Of a DNA stretch of 64,000 bases, positions 34,647 to 42,991 are shown piece after piece (the stretch's first letter is position 1; each line of letters begins with the position of its first letter). A program made the translations under genes and the position numbers. The DNA comes from Candidatus Binatia bacterium (GTDB taxonomy: Bacteria; Desulfobacterota; Binatia; Bin18): positions 248,001 through 312,000 of the forward strand of contig JAJDTY010000073.1 of the NCBI GenBank assembly GCA_022826945.1, read 5' to 3'. The notes beneath the pieces were generated by a model, which was not told the DNA's origin, searched no databases, and saw nothing but the letters and a program-made list of their open reading frames with translations.

Positions 34647-35531
34647 ATGACACCGCCGTCCGCATCGGATCAAGCGACCCTGCAGCCGGGCGACAGCGTT
34701 CTCTTCATTGACCAGAAAGAGCGCGAATATATACGTATCCTGCGCCCCGGCAGTGTCATTGCGCTACGCGGCGGGAATATTCCTGCTGAACAATTTATTG
34801 GGCTTGCAGAAGGAAGCCTGGTCCAAGTTGGTCAGGACGAAAGATTCCGTATTCTGCGGCCGACGTATGCACGCTTGATTCCCAACCTACCGCGCCAGGC
34901 CCAGGTAATTTATCCCAAAGATATTGGCCCGATCCTGCTCTGGGGGGATATATTCCCTGGCGCCCGTGTGCTTGAGGTTGGATCAGGTCCGGGCGCGTTG
35001 AGTATGGCTTTGCTACGGGCCATAGGGCCAGCGGGACATTTACTCACGGTTGATATTCGGGCCGACCATTGCAAGATGGCACGCAACAACGTCAAGCGTT
35101 TTCTTGGTGCCGCGCCGAACTGGATATTGGCCCAAACCGATGCGTATCAGGGCTTACCGGTTCGGGAGGTTGACCGCGTCCTGGTAGACCTTCCCGAGCC
35201 GTGGCAGGTCGTGCCTCATGCCCGGGAAGTCGTCCGGCCTGGCGGAGTCCTCGTGGGTTATCTCCCCACGGTGCTGCAAGTCAAATCGCTGGTAGATGCA
35301 CTCCACGCGGACCCCGGATTTGCCTGCGTGGAAGTCATGGAAAACATGCTTCGATTTTGGCACGTCAAAGATCGGTCCATACGTCCGGAACACCGTATGG
35401 TCGCACATACGGGGTTTATTGTGGTCGCTAGGCGAGTAACCGAAGCCGCCGCCATTCAGGTCAAGTCCGAAAAGCAAGTCAGGCAAGAAGCCCAGCAAGC
35501 AGTAGCGCCACAGAACGAGCCGGATTCTTGA
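34647..35531 (+). CDS. trmI: tRNA (adenine-58-N1)-methyltransferase, TrmI type
   Basis: A 294-residue methyltransferase. The N-terminal beta domain is followed by RPTYARLIPNLPRQAQVIYPKD, typical of TrmI. The SAM site VLEVGSGPGALSMALLRAIG comes next, with the acidic end of strand 2 in TVDIRAD. The catalytic-region motif VDRVLVDLPEPW and later LRFWHVKDRSIRPEHRMVAHTGF complete the pattern. TrmI makes m1A58 in the T loop of tRNAs as a tetramer. The ATG at 34647 has GGAG about six bases upstream; an ATG at 34635 is an alternative. The last about 30 residues are a charged extra tail. Confidence 0.93.
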   Translation: MTPPSASDQATLQPGDSVLFIDQKEREYIRILRPGSVIALRGGNIPAEQFIGLAEGSLVQVGQDERFRILRPTYARLIPNLPRQAQVIYPKDIGPILLWGDIFPGARVLEVGSGPGALSMALLRAIGPAGHLLTVDIRADHCKMARNNVKRFLGAAPNWILAQTDAYQGLPVREVDRVLVDLPEPWQVVPHAREVVRPGGVLVGYLPTVLQVKSLVDALHADPGFACVEVMENMLRFWHVKDRSIRPEHRMVAHTGFIVVARRVTEAAAIQVKSEKQVRQEAQQAVAPQNEPDS

Positions 35532-35650
35532 TTGCTGCCGATACCAATCTTATTCACTCAGCTATAGTCCCTCCTGTCTCAGCCTCTCCTCTCTTCCTCT
35601 TGCCTCCCTAACCTTTCACCTGATAGCTGACGATTGGGAAGGAGGGAGTT

Positions 35651-36409
35651 ATGTCAAAAGTGCTTTTTGAGAAAAAAGGCCACATTGCCTATGTGACCAT
35701 CAACCGCCCGGAACGCCTCAACGCCTGTGATTTTGAGACCTATAATATGCTGGCCGATATCTGGACCGAATTTCGGGACGATCCGGACTTACGGGTCGCT
35801 ATCATGACCGGAACCGGAGAGCGGGCATTTAGTGCCGGAAGCGATATTAAAGCCAACTATGTCGATCGTCCGAAAAATGAAAATACCAACCTCTTCCCAA
35901 CGCTGTTCGACCTGTATAAACCCATTATCGCCGCTATCAACGGCCACGCGAACGGCGGCGGCCTGGAGCAGGCCCTGGCGTGTGATATCCGCGTGGCTGC
36001 GGAGCATGCCCAGTTCGGGTTTGGTGAAGTCCGCCTGGGCTGGCTGCCGGGCGGGGGTGGGACGCAACGCTTGCCCCGCATCATTCCTCTGGGTCGGGCC
36101 CTGGAACTGTTATATACCGGCGCCCGCATTTCCGCAGAAGAAGCCTATCGTCTCGGTCTGGTTGACCACCTTGTTCCCATGAATCAGCTTATGAGCAAGT
36201 GTGAAGAGATCGCCGAGGAGATTTGTAAGAGCGCGCCGCTGGCCGTACAGCACATCAAGCAGGCCTCCTTACGCGGCCTGGACGTGTCACTTGAGGAAGG
36301 GCTGAAGTTAGAACGCGCGCTCTATAATGAACTGCAAGCGACCGAAGATGCCCGCGAAGGCGCCCTCGCCTTTGCTGAAAAACGGCCGCCGAATTGGCAG
36401 GCCAAGTGA
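35651..36409 (+). CDS. Enoyl-CoA hydratase/isomerase family protein
   Basis: A 252-residue crotonase-fold enzyme. The oxyanion-hole segments are AFSAGSDIKA (about residue 60) and HANGGGLEQALACDIRVA (about 100). A Glu sits in FGFGEVRLGWLP and the classical PGGGGTQRLPRI follows, so a hydratase activity is plausible. The C-terminus ends with EGALAFAEKRPPNWQAK. A strong GGAGGGAG ribosome site precedes the ATG. It begins a run of seven same-strand catabolic genes up to 42425 with short gaps. The substrate is unknown. Confidence 0.92.
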   Translation: MSKVLFEKKGHIAYVTINRPERLNACDFETYNMLADIWTEFRDDPDLRVAIMTGTGERAFSAGSDIKANYVDRPKNENTNLFPTLFDLYKPIIAAINGHANGGGLEQALACDIRVAAEHAQFGFGEVRLGWLPGGGGTQRLPRIIPLGRALELLYTGARISAEEAYRLGLVDHLVPMNQLMSKCEEIAEEICKSAPLAVQHIKQASLRGLDVSLEEGLKLERALYNELQATEDAREGALAFAEKRPPNWQAK

Positions 36410-36446
36410 GCAGAGCCTGTTCACCGGAACAGGCCAGAGGTGGGAT

Positions 36447-37220
36447 ATGGCAGAATCTGAAATAATTCAGGAAGCCGCGCGTCACCTTCTTTCGGCCAAA
36501 TATGTCATGGCCATGACAGGCGCCGGGATCTCTGTTGAAAGCGGGATTCCACCCTTTCGTGGGCCGGGCGGGTTGTGGACAAAGTATGGAGAGCCGCCCA
36601 TGAACGGCTACGAGCTGTTTCTGCAGGACCCGAAGAAAGCCTGGGAAGAGCGCTTATCGCCCTCGGGGCCAAGTAAAGAGATGTGGCAGACCCTGGGCAC
36701 GGCAGAGCCGAATGCCGGCCACACCGCTTTGGTTGAGTTGGAAAATATGGGCATCTTACGCAGCACGATTACGCAGAACGTCGACAACCTGCACCGTCGA
36801 GCCGGCAGTCAGCACCTCATTGAAATCCACGGCAATTACACCCTGGTGCGCTGCATTGCCTGTAACTCACGCTTTCCAGGCTCCGAGGTCCCCCTGCACC
36901 AGTTACCCCCGGAATGTCCCAACTGTTCGGGCATTCTCAAAAGCGATACCGTGTCGTTTGGCGAGCCTATTCCACAGGATGCACTTGAGCAGTGTTATAG
37001 CGAAACGCAGTTGTGCGACTGCATGATTGTTGCCGGCACCTCGGCGACCGTGTATCCGGCCGCCGGCTTTCCCATCGCTGTCAGCCAGAAAGGCGGGACG
37101 CTCATCGAGGTAAATTTGTACGAAAGCGAATTAACCCCCTTATGCACGCTAAGCCTGCGCGGAACGTCTGCTTCCATCCTCAGTCAGTTGGTTGAAGCCG
37201 TAAAAGCGCAACGCTCATAA
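36447..37220 (+). CDS. Sir2-family NAD-dependent protein deacylase
   Basis: A 257-residue sirtuin. The NAD site reads MTGAGISVESGIPPFRG, and TQNVDNLHRRAG with the catalytic His in EIHGNYTLVRC follow. The zinc ligands are CIAC and CPNC, and the C-terminal block is VAGTSATVYPAAGFP. The ATG at 36447 is chosen because homology starts there; the frame continues upstream into the hydratase gene. Sirtuins of this type remove acetyl or longer acyl groups from lysines. Its place 37 bases after an enoyl-CoA hydratase, within an acyl-CoA operon, suggests that it counters acylation by the pathway intermediates. Confidence 0.93.
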   Translation: MAESEIIQEAARHLLSAKYVMAMTGAGISVESGIPPFRGPGGLWTKYGEPPMNGYELFLQDPKKAWEERLSPSGPSKEMWQTLGTAEPNAGHTALVELENMGILRSTITQNVDNLHRRAGSQHLIEIHGNYTLVRCIACNSRFPGSEVPLHQLPPECPNCSGILKSDTVSFGEPIPQDALEQCYSETQLCDCMIVAGTSATVYPAAGFPIAVSQKGGTLIEVNLYESELTPLCTLSLRGTSASILSQLVEAVKAQRS

Positions 37221-37256
37221 TTTTACCGCGTACAGACGCTGACTAAGGAATTGCCA

Positions 37257-37823
37257 GTGAAACAGTGGTTCGCATTGTCGGCTATTGGTCGAGACCGACC
37301 CGGTATCGTCGCCGATTTGGCAGAGCTGATTTTCGAGTGCGATTGCAACCTCGAAGACTCCAGTATGACTCTTCTGGGAGGCGAATTTGCTGTGCTCCTG
37401 CTCCTCTCGGGTCGGAGCCCAGACTGTCAGCAACGGCTCTCGGCGGCCTGCAAACGGCTCGAATGGGAAAAACGGCTGACCGTCTTTTTTCGCCCACTTG
37501 AAGAAGAGCCTCTTCCCTATGGTGCCAACGACGAGACCCGGAGCTATGAACTCGTGGCAACCGGTGTGGATAAAGCCGGCATTGTTGCTCGTGTGGCCCG
37601 CTACCTCGCCGAACAGGGAGTGAATATTGTACACATGCAGACCTCGACTCAGCCAGAGCCCGGCCACGGTACGGTGATCTATCATATGCAGATCTCGCTG
37701 GCTGTTCCGGGCGACGTTGTTGAGACGGCCCTGAGAGACCAACTCGACCGTATTGCAGATGACTTACGTATTCATATAGACCTCACAGCATCCGTTTCGC
37801 ACGAGACAAGGAGGACCGCATGA
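37257..37823 (+). CDS. ACT-domain protein, GcvR-like
   Basis: A 188-residue protein with two ACT domains: WFALSAIGRDRPGIVADLAELIFECDCN at the start, and YELVATGVDKAGIVARVARYLAEQGVN from about residue 97. GcvR-type proteins bind amino acids and modulate regulators such as GcvA in glycine cleavage control. There is no DNA-binding domain here, as in that group. The GTG at 37257 is chosen because AAGGA lies seven bases upstream. The stop overlaps the next start by four bases (ATGA), so it is tightly coupled to the dehydrogenase downstream, which suggests that it senses an amino acid used by this operon. Confidence 0.87.
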   Translation: MKQWFALSAIGRDRPGIVADLAELIFECDCNLEDSSMTLLGGEFAVLLLLSGRSPDCQQRLSAACKRLEWEKRLTVFFRPLEEEPLPYGANDETRSYELVATGVDKAGIVARVARYLAEQGVNIVHMQTSTQPEPGHGTVIYHMQISLAVPGDVVETALRDQLDRIADDLRIHIDLTASVSHETRRTA

Positions 37824-38728
37824 AGCTGGGATTTGTTGGCGTTGGCAATATGGGCAACCCGATGGCACTTAACCTTCTGAAGGCCAGCCATTCCCTTCAG
37901 GTGTACGACATCAAACAGGAGGCGGCCGGCAATCTTATCGAAGATGGCGCCACCTGGGTCGAGAGTCCCAAGGCCGCAGCCGCCGGTGTGGAAGCGATCT
38001 GTCTCTCTTTACCCATGCCCGCGCACGTCGAAGAAGTCGTCCTGGCTGACAACGGCGTCCTGGCTGGCCTCGCCAAAGGAAAAACCATTATCGATATGAG
38101 CACAAATTCGCCAACCGTCGTTCAAAGACTGGCGGAACAGGTAAATGCCCAGGGGGTGCACTTTCTTGACGCGCCGGTCAGCGGCGGGGTACGCGGCGCA
38201 CGCAAAGGCACGCTGGCCATCATGGTTGGTGGGAATAAGGCCGTGTACGATTCGTGTGAGTCTGTACTGCAATGCATGGGCAGCAATGTGTTTCATGTTG
38301 GGGATATTGGTGCGGGCAACGTCGCCAAGCTGGTGAACAATATGCTGGCCTTTATTCATATGATGGGTGCCGCCGAAGCCCTCATCCTCGGCGCCAAAGC
38401 CGGAGTCGATCCGAATGCGCTGTGGAAGATCGTCAAAGCCAGCAGCGGGAATAGTTTTATCTGGCAGTCCGGGACCAGGGCCATTTTGCGAGATCGGCTC
38501 GCACCAACATTTACGATCGATCTCGCCTGCAAAGACATGGGTCTCGCCACTGACCTTGGTGCAGAATTGGACGTGCCCCTAACCATGGCCTCAGCCGCCC
38601 AAGGACTGCTCAAGGCCTATCAGTCGGGTGGGTTTGCTCAGGAAGATGTGCTCGCGACGATCAAAGCCCTGGAACAACAAACGGAAACAACCGTTCGTGG
38701 CACCTGGGACGACGCGAACGAATCGTAG
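37820..38728 (+). CDS. NAD(P)-dependent beta-hydroxyacid dehydrogenase (3-hydroxyisobutyrate dehydrogenase family)
   Basis: A 302-residue enzyme. The N-terminal Rossmann site is GFVGVGNMGNPMALNL. The substrate motif is DAPVSGGVRGARKGTLAIMVGG at about residue 115 and the catalytic Lys lies in GNVAKLVNNM near 173. The family includes 3-hydroxyisobutyrate, tartronate semialdehyde, glyoxylate and other beta-hydroxyacid enzymes; the sequence does not decide between them. It overlaps the ACT gene by four bases. The DAACS carrier gene follows after seven bases, so uptake and oxidation of a hydroxyacid or dicarboxylate may be linked. Confidence 0.92.
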   Translation: MKLGFVGVGNMGNPMALNLLKASHSLQVYDIKQEAAGNLIEDGATWVESPKAAAAGVEAICLSLPMPAHVEEVVLADNGVLAGLAKGKTIIDMSTNSPTVVQRLAEQVNAQGVHFLDAPVSGGVRGARKGTLAIMVGGNKAVYDSCESVLQCMGSNVFHVGDIGAGNVAKLVNNMLAFIHMMGAAEALILGAKAGVDPNALWKIVKASSGNSFIWQSGTRAILRDRLAPTFTIDLACKDMGLATDLGAELDVPLTMASAAQGLLKAYQSGGFAQEDVLATIKALEQQTETTVRGTWDDANES

Positions 38729-38735
38729 GGCCCGC

Positions 38736-40355
38736 ATGCAGCTCTATACAAAAATCCTCATCGGGATGGCGGTCGGCGCGCTGGTCGGTCTCTTGCTCGG
38801 CCCCAATTCCCTCTTTCTGACGCACGACGTCTATGCCATTCGCGATGCCTCGCAGATCGTCTTTCAGCAAAACCCGGCGGATGATTCCTCCCGTGTCCAG
38901 TTGCCGGCTGGTGTCCCGCTCCAGATGAGGCTGCTCGAGACCACGTTCGAGCGACATCCCGATCTTCTTGGGGAGGAGAGAGAAGTCCCCGTTTGGGCAA
39001 AAGTCCGGTTTCCTTTTAGCCAGAGACTGGCGCTGGCAGACCCGTCTGACCGCATCCGCCAACAACTCGGCGTGATTGCTCCGGGCGGCTCTGTGGAAGG
39101 CTGGCTGCAAATTTCCAGGACCCCATTGGAGGTCGGCGGCTTTGCCTTTTCCCCGCGGCCCATCAGCCGGTTCGGTGCACAGGTGATCACCATCCTCCGT
39201 CCCGTCGGTCAGGTTTTCATGCGTCTGATCAGGATGGTGGTCGTTCCCCTGGTTTTCGCCTCACTGCTGGTTGGTGTCGCCAGCCTTGGCGATATTCGGA
39301 AACTGGGACGCCTGGGGAGTCGAACGCTGGGCCTCTACCTGGGAACAACCGCCGTCGCGGTCTCCATCGGACTCGTCTGTGCATACGTCGTCCAACCCGG
39401 TCAATTTATTGACCCGGCCGACCGCACCGTACTGCTCGCCCAGTTCGGAGCTGCAGCAGGCGACCGAATGTCCGCGGCCGCCGTTTCCCCCTCCATGGTC
39501 GATACCCTCCTCGCCGTTATCCCGACGAACCCTATCGACTCACTCACCAGCGGCAATATGCTCCAGATCATTTTCTTCGCTATTGTCCTAGGGGTCGCGA
39601 TTACCGCTCTGGGTCCTGAGGAAAACGCGAGTGTCGTCACCCTCTTTGAGAAGCTCCAGAATGCCATGATCGTCATTATCGGTTGGGTTATGGCCTTGGC
39701 CCCGTATGGCGTTGCCGCCCTGATCGCCGAAGTGATCGGGACGAGCGGGATCAGCGTATTGACGGCCCTGCTCGTATACGGTGCCACCGTTGTCCTTGGC
39801 TTGGCCATTCATGGCGGCATTGTCTATGGAGGCCTGGTTCGGCTACTCAGTCGTCTGTCGTGGATTTCGTTTATGCGGGCCGCCCGGCCGGCTCAACTCA
39901 TCGCTTTTTCAACCTCTTCTTCTTCAGCAACCCTGCCCGTTTCCATAGAGTGCGCCGAGAAGAATATCGGCGTGAGTAATCCGGTGGCGAGTTTTGTCCT
40001 CCCTCTGGGCTCTACCGTGAATATGGACGGGACGGCACTCTATCAAGGTGTTGCCGCAATTTTTATTGCCCAGGTTTTCCAGACCGACCTGTCGTTCGGC
40101 ACCCAGCTCGGTATTGTGCTGGCCGCGACCATGGCCTCGATTGGTGCGGCGGGTGTTCCTGGAGCGGGGATTATTACCCTGGCCCTCGTCCTGACTTCGA
40201 CCGGGATTCCGACAGTCGGGCTGGCATTGATCCTCGGTGTTGATCGGATTCTCGATATGTTTCGGACAGCGGTGAATGTCACTGGAGACCTCGCGATCAC
40301 AACCGTGATGGCCAAGAGTGAAGGCGAACGGTTGACGCTTGAATCATCGGCCTAG
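38736..40355 (+). CDS. DAACS-family dicarboxylate/amino-acid:cation symporter with large extra loop
   Basis: A 539-residue carrier of the glutamate/dicarboxylate symporter family. The core is clear: RLIRMVVVPLVFASLLVG for the early helix, the serine-rich hairpin SSSSATLPVSIECAE, and the signature LGSTVNMDGTALYQG, with AAGVPGAGIITLALVL near the end. Unlike typical members of about 420-440 residues, about 100 residues are inserted between the first helix (ILIGMAVGALVGLLLGPNS) and the second, at about residues 25-130. The inserted segment is polar and should face the periplasm. The ATG at 38736 is chosen by homology of the first helix. Confidence 0.9.
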   Translation: MQLYTKILIGMAVGALVGLLLGPNSLFLTHDVYAIRDASQIVFQQNPADDSSRVQLPAGVPLQMRLLETTFERHPDLLGEEREVPVWAKVRFPFSQRLALADPSDRIRQQLGVIAPGGSVEGWLQISRTPLEVGGFAFSPRPISRFGAQVITILRPVGQVFMRLIRMVVVPLVFASLLVGVASLGDIRKLGRLGSRTLGLYLGTTAVAVSIGLVCAYVVQPGQFIDPADRTVLLAQFGAAAGDRMSAAAVSPSMVDTLLAVIPTNPIDSLTSGNMLQIIFFAIVLGVAITALGPEENASVVTLFEKLQNAMIVIIGWVMALAPYGVAALIAEVIGTSGISVLTALLVYGATVVLGLAIHGGIVYGGLVRLLSRLSWISFMRAARPAQLIAFSTSSSSATLPVSIECAEKNIGVSNPVASFVLPLGSTVNMDGTALYQGVAAIFIAQVFQTDLSFGTQLGIVLAATMASIGAAGVPGAGIITLALVLTSTGIPTVGLALILGVDRILDMFRTAVNVTGDLAITTVMAKSEGERLTLESSA

Positions 40356-40400
40356 CACGCCCTCTCCCACGGCGGTAGCAAAGTGAAGAGACAGGCCCCT

Positions 40401-41195
40401 ATGAGCGAACTCCTTTTCGATCATGCTGGTTCTGACGGATCAATTGCAATGGTGACCTTTAACCGTCCTGAGGCGCGGAATGCCCTCACCTGGAATATGT
40501 ACGCCGCGCTAGAGGAAGCCTGCGAGGTCGTTGACCGGGACGACACCATCAAAGTGCTCATCCTGCAGGGAGCCGGAGACAAAGCCTTTGTCTCCGGTAC
40601 GGACATCAGCCAGTTTACCTCGTTCAAGGAACACTCGGACGCGATTGAATACGAGCGTAAACTCGAACGGCTGATCAGTCGCCTCGAAAGCGTCAAAAAG
40701 CCGGTTATTGCCGCCATTCAGGGCGTTGCGGTCGGGGCCGGTGCGGCTTTGGCTCTGGTGAGCGACCTGCGCTACTGCACCCCGGAGAGTCGGATAGGGT
40801 TTCCCATTGCCCGCACCTTGGGAAACTGCCTGAGCGTGGCTATCCATTCCCGCATTGTTGACGCCATAGGTCCGGCGAAGACAAAGGAACTCATGTTTCG
40901 CGCCAGATTGGCCGGAGCCCAGGAGGCTCTGCAACTCGGTCTGGTCAATGAAATTTTTGAGGCCGACCAGCTTGGCCGACAGGTTCGCCAGATAGCCGAG
41001 GAAATATCTCAGAACGCCCCCCTGACCCTCCAGGTCACCAAAGAGGCCATTCGGCGCTTACAGCATCATAGGCGTGCGGTCGGCGAGGATGCTCTAGGAG
41101 AGGACCTGATTGTCCGTGCCTATATGAGTGAGGATTTTCGTGAGGGCGTGGCCGCGTTTCTGGCCAAGCGTCCACCCCATTTTCGGGGACGGTAG
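40401..41195 (+). CDS. Enoyl-CoA hydratase/isomerase family protein (divergent active site)
   Basis: A 264-residue crotonase-fold protein with oxyanion segments AFVSGTDISQF and VAVGAGAALALVSDLRY. The usual acidic residue and PGxGGTQRL block are replaced by ESRIGFPIARTLGNCLSV, so standard enoyl-CoA hydratase chemistry is doubtful. Related sequences are found with class III CoA-transferases, and such a gene follows here after about 90 bases. The ATG at 40401 is chosen; a GTG at 40383 would add six residues. Function is open between hydratase, isomerase and thioesterase-like activities. Confidence 0.88.
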   Translation: MSELLFDHAGSDGSIAMVTFNRPEARNALTWNMYAALEEACEVVDRDDTIKVLILQGAGDKAFVSGTDISQFTSFKEHSDAIEYERKLERLISRLESVKKPVIAAIQGVAVGAGAALALVSDLRYCTPESRIGFPIARTLGNCLSVAIHSRIVDAIGPAKTKELMFRARLAGAQEALQLGLVNEIFEADQLGRQVRQIAEEISQNAPLTLQVTKEAIRRLQHHRRAVGEDALGEDLIVRAYMSEDFREGVAAFLAKRPPHFRGR

Positions 41196-41282
41196 CAAGG
41201 CGTAACCCAACCCCAGGCTGGGCTCAAAACAACATGGACAACAGCCTCTACTGACCGTGCAGACAACGAAACGGAGATGATG

Positions 41283-42425
41283 ATGCCGCTCTCGGGAGTA
41301 AAGATCGTTGAGGTTGGCATGAACCTGGCCGGCCCCTTAGCTGGCGCTATTATGGCCGATCTCGGCGCTGACGTGATTAAAGTTGAGCGGCCTGAGACCG
41401 GTGATGACGCCAGGGCCTGGGGACCGCCGTTTGTCGAGCATACCTCCCTCCCCTTTCATAATATGAACCGCAACAAACGCTCGGTTGTGATCAACTTCAA
41501 AGACGCAACAGACATGGAGCGCCTGTATCAGCTTATCGAACAAGCCGATGTGTTTCTCCACAACCTCCGTCCCGGGGTTGCCGAGCAAGTCGGTCTGGAA
41601 GCAGACCTCCTCCTGTCTCGCAACCCTAGACTCGTCTATTGTGGCGTGACGGCCTTTGGACATACCGGGCCGCTCAAAGATAAGCCCGGCTACGAAGTGC
41701 TGCTGCAAGCCTTCGGCGGGCTGATGAGTATGACTGGCCAGGAAAATGGCCCGCCGGTGCGCATGGGTACCTCGGTCGTCGATTATGGTACAGGCATGTG
41801 GACCACCATTGCGGCGCTGGCCGCCCTGCGCAAACGAGACCAAACCGGTCGCGGCTGCGTGATTACGACATCGCTTTTTGAGACCGCTGTCTTCTATGTC
41901 AGTACGGCGCTGATCCAATATAAAAAGACCGGCAAAGCGCCGGCTCGCCATGCCACTGGCAGCCCACGTCAGGTTGCCTTTGGCGCCTTTAAAACGCGGA
42001 ACGGCCCCTTAGTCCTGGGTGTGGCTAACAGTCGACTGTTTTTCAAACTCGCCACAGCCCTGGGCCGAGACGAATGGGTAACGGATCCTCGCTATCAAAC
42101 GAACGCGAGCCGCATGGAGCATCGGGAGTATCTCATTCAAGAAATCGCTGCCCATATGGCTCAAGAGACAAAAGAAGCGTGGATGGAACGTCTGGAAGCG
42201 GTTGGCGTTCCCTGTGCTCCGATCCTGACCATTCCCGAGGTGATTGCTCAGCCGCAAACCAAGGCGATGGATATGATTCGTGAGGTGCCCGATTCTCCTC
42301 TTGAAGTCATGGGTCTGCCCTTTTCGATCGACGGGCAACGGCCGGATTTTCGATCTCGCGCCCCACAGTTGGGGGAGCATACGGATGAAGTGTTCAACAA
42401 CACCGATCCTCCTGAAAAACAATGA
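41283..42425 (+). CDS. Class III CoA-transferase (CaiB/BaiF family)
   Basis: A 380-residue CoA-transferase. Family text is clear: LSGVKIVEVGMNLAGPLAGAIMADLGADVIKVE, GDDARAWGPPF, RNKRSVVINFK, FLHNLRPGVAEQVGL, and the catalytic Asp167 in VVDYGTGMW, equivalent to the aspartyl-CoA-forming residue of formyl-CoA transferase. Three ATG codons stand in a row from 41277. The third (41283) has the best spacing to GGAG, so it is chosen. It moves CoA between carboxylic acids, here probably to activate the substrate of the two crotonase-fold enzymes in the same run. Confidence 0.93.
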   Translation: MPLSGVKIVEVGMNLAGPLAGAIMADLGADVIKVERPETGDDARAWGPPFVEHTSLPFHNMNRNKRSVVINFKDATDMERLYQLIEQADVFLHNLRPGVAEQVGLEADLLLSRNPRLVYCGVTAFGHTGPLKDKPGYEVLLQAFGGLMSMTGQENGPPVRMGTSVVDYGTGMWTTIAALAALRKRDQTGRGCVITTSLFETAVFYVSTALIQYKKTGKAPARHATGSPRQVAFGAFKTRNGPLVLGVANSRLFFKLATALGRDEWVTDPRYQTNASRMEHREYLIQEIAAHMAQETKEAWMERLEAVGVPCAPILTIPEVIAQPQTKAMDMIREVPDSPLEVMGLPFSIDGQRPDFRSRAPQLGEHTDEVFNNTDPPEKQ

Positions 42426-42512
42426 CTTTCCACGGAAGTATGACAGGGGGCTTGCCGACTTTTGCAAAATCAGCACATATAGGAGAAAATACACACAGTG
42501 AAGGAGTAATGT

Positions 42513-42725
42513 ATGTCAGATCCTGACCAACCTCTATCATCTTCGGGCACGCAGGAGGACCCTGCTGAACGGCTAGTCCAACATCTATTGCGCCAGCCGC
42601 ATGACCTTGTTGATGCACGTCGCCTGTTCCAACGTTTCCAGGTCACCACACGAGAGTTCCAGCGCGCCCTTCGTCAATTTGAAGCCTTACGTCCCACAGG
42701 AGACATTCCACCCCAACCCGCATAG
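42513..42725 (+). CDS. 70-residue hypothetical protein
   Basis: A small hydrophilic protein, MSDPDQPLSSSGTQEDPAER at the start, then two predicted amphipathic helices (RLVQHLLRQPHDLVDARRLF and TTREFQRALRQFEAL). GGAG precedes the ATG at good spacing. I recognise no family. It follows the CoA-transferase gene by 87 bases and is followed by inverted repeat C, which may end the transcript. Confidence 0.55.
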   Translation: MSDPDQPLSSSGTQEDPAERLVQHLLRQPHDLVDARRLFQRFQVTTREFQRALRQFEALRPTGDIPPQPA

Positions 42726-42736
42726 TTGTTACGCAT

Positions 42737-42795
42737 TGAGAAAGTAAATACGTCCGGCCTTTATATGATTTTTGTAGGACGCGTTTACCTTCTCG
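42737..42795. repeat. Dispersed imperfect inverted repeat, copy C
   Basis: The left arm GAGAAAGTAAATACGTCC and the right arm, read on the other strand, GAGAAGGTAAACGCGTCC pair over almost their full length around a short TA-rich centre. It starts 11 bases after the stop of the 70-residue gene. It shares the GTAAAC-x-CGTCC arm pattern with copies at 11967 and 17836. Confidence 0.75.
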
Positions 42796-42991
42796 GCACC
42801 TGCTTATCCATTCAACCGGAAAGTCTGGAGAAATGGGGAGGAGCCGGTGCCGAAATATTATCTCAGGTCAAAACTCCGGCACATTTTTTATCTCGGTCGT
42901 GATAGACAATGAATCTTCACATCCGAATCGGATACCTGCGTTCGAAGTCTTTCATGCTTGTCCTACGTAGAGAGAAAAATGGGATCTCGTC

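Noticed and set aside
42841-42890. GTGCCG and CGGCAC arms followed by a T-run, considered as a terminator
   Set aside because: The stem is only six bases and the loop about 24, so stability is doubtful compared with the clear terminator at 15674.
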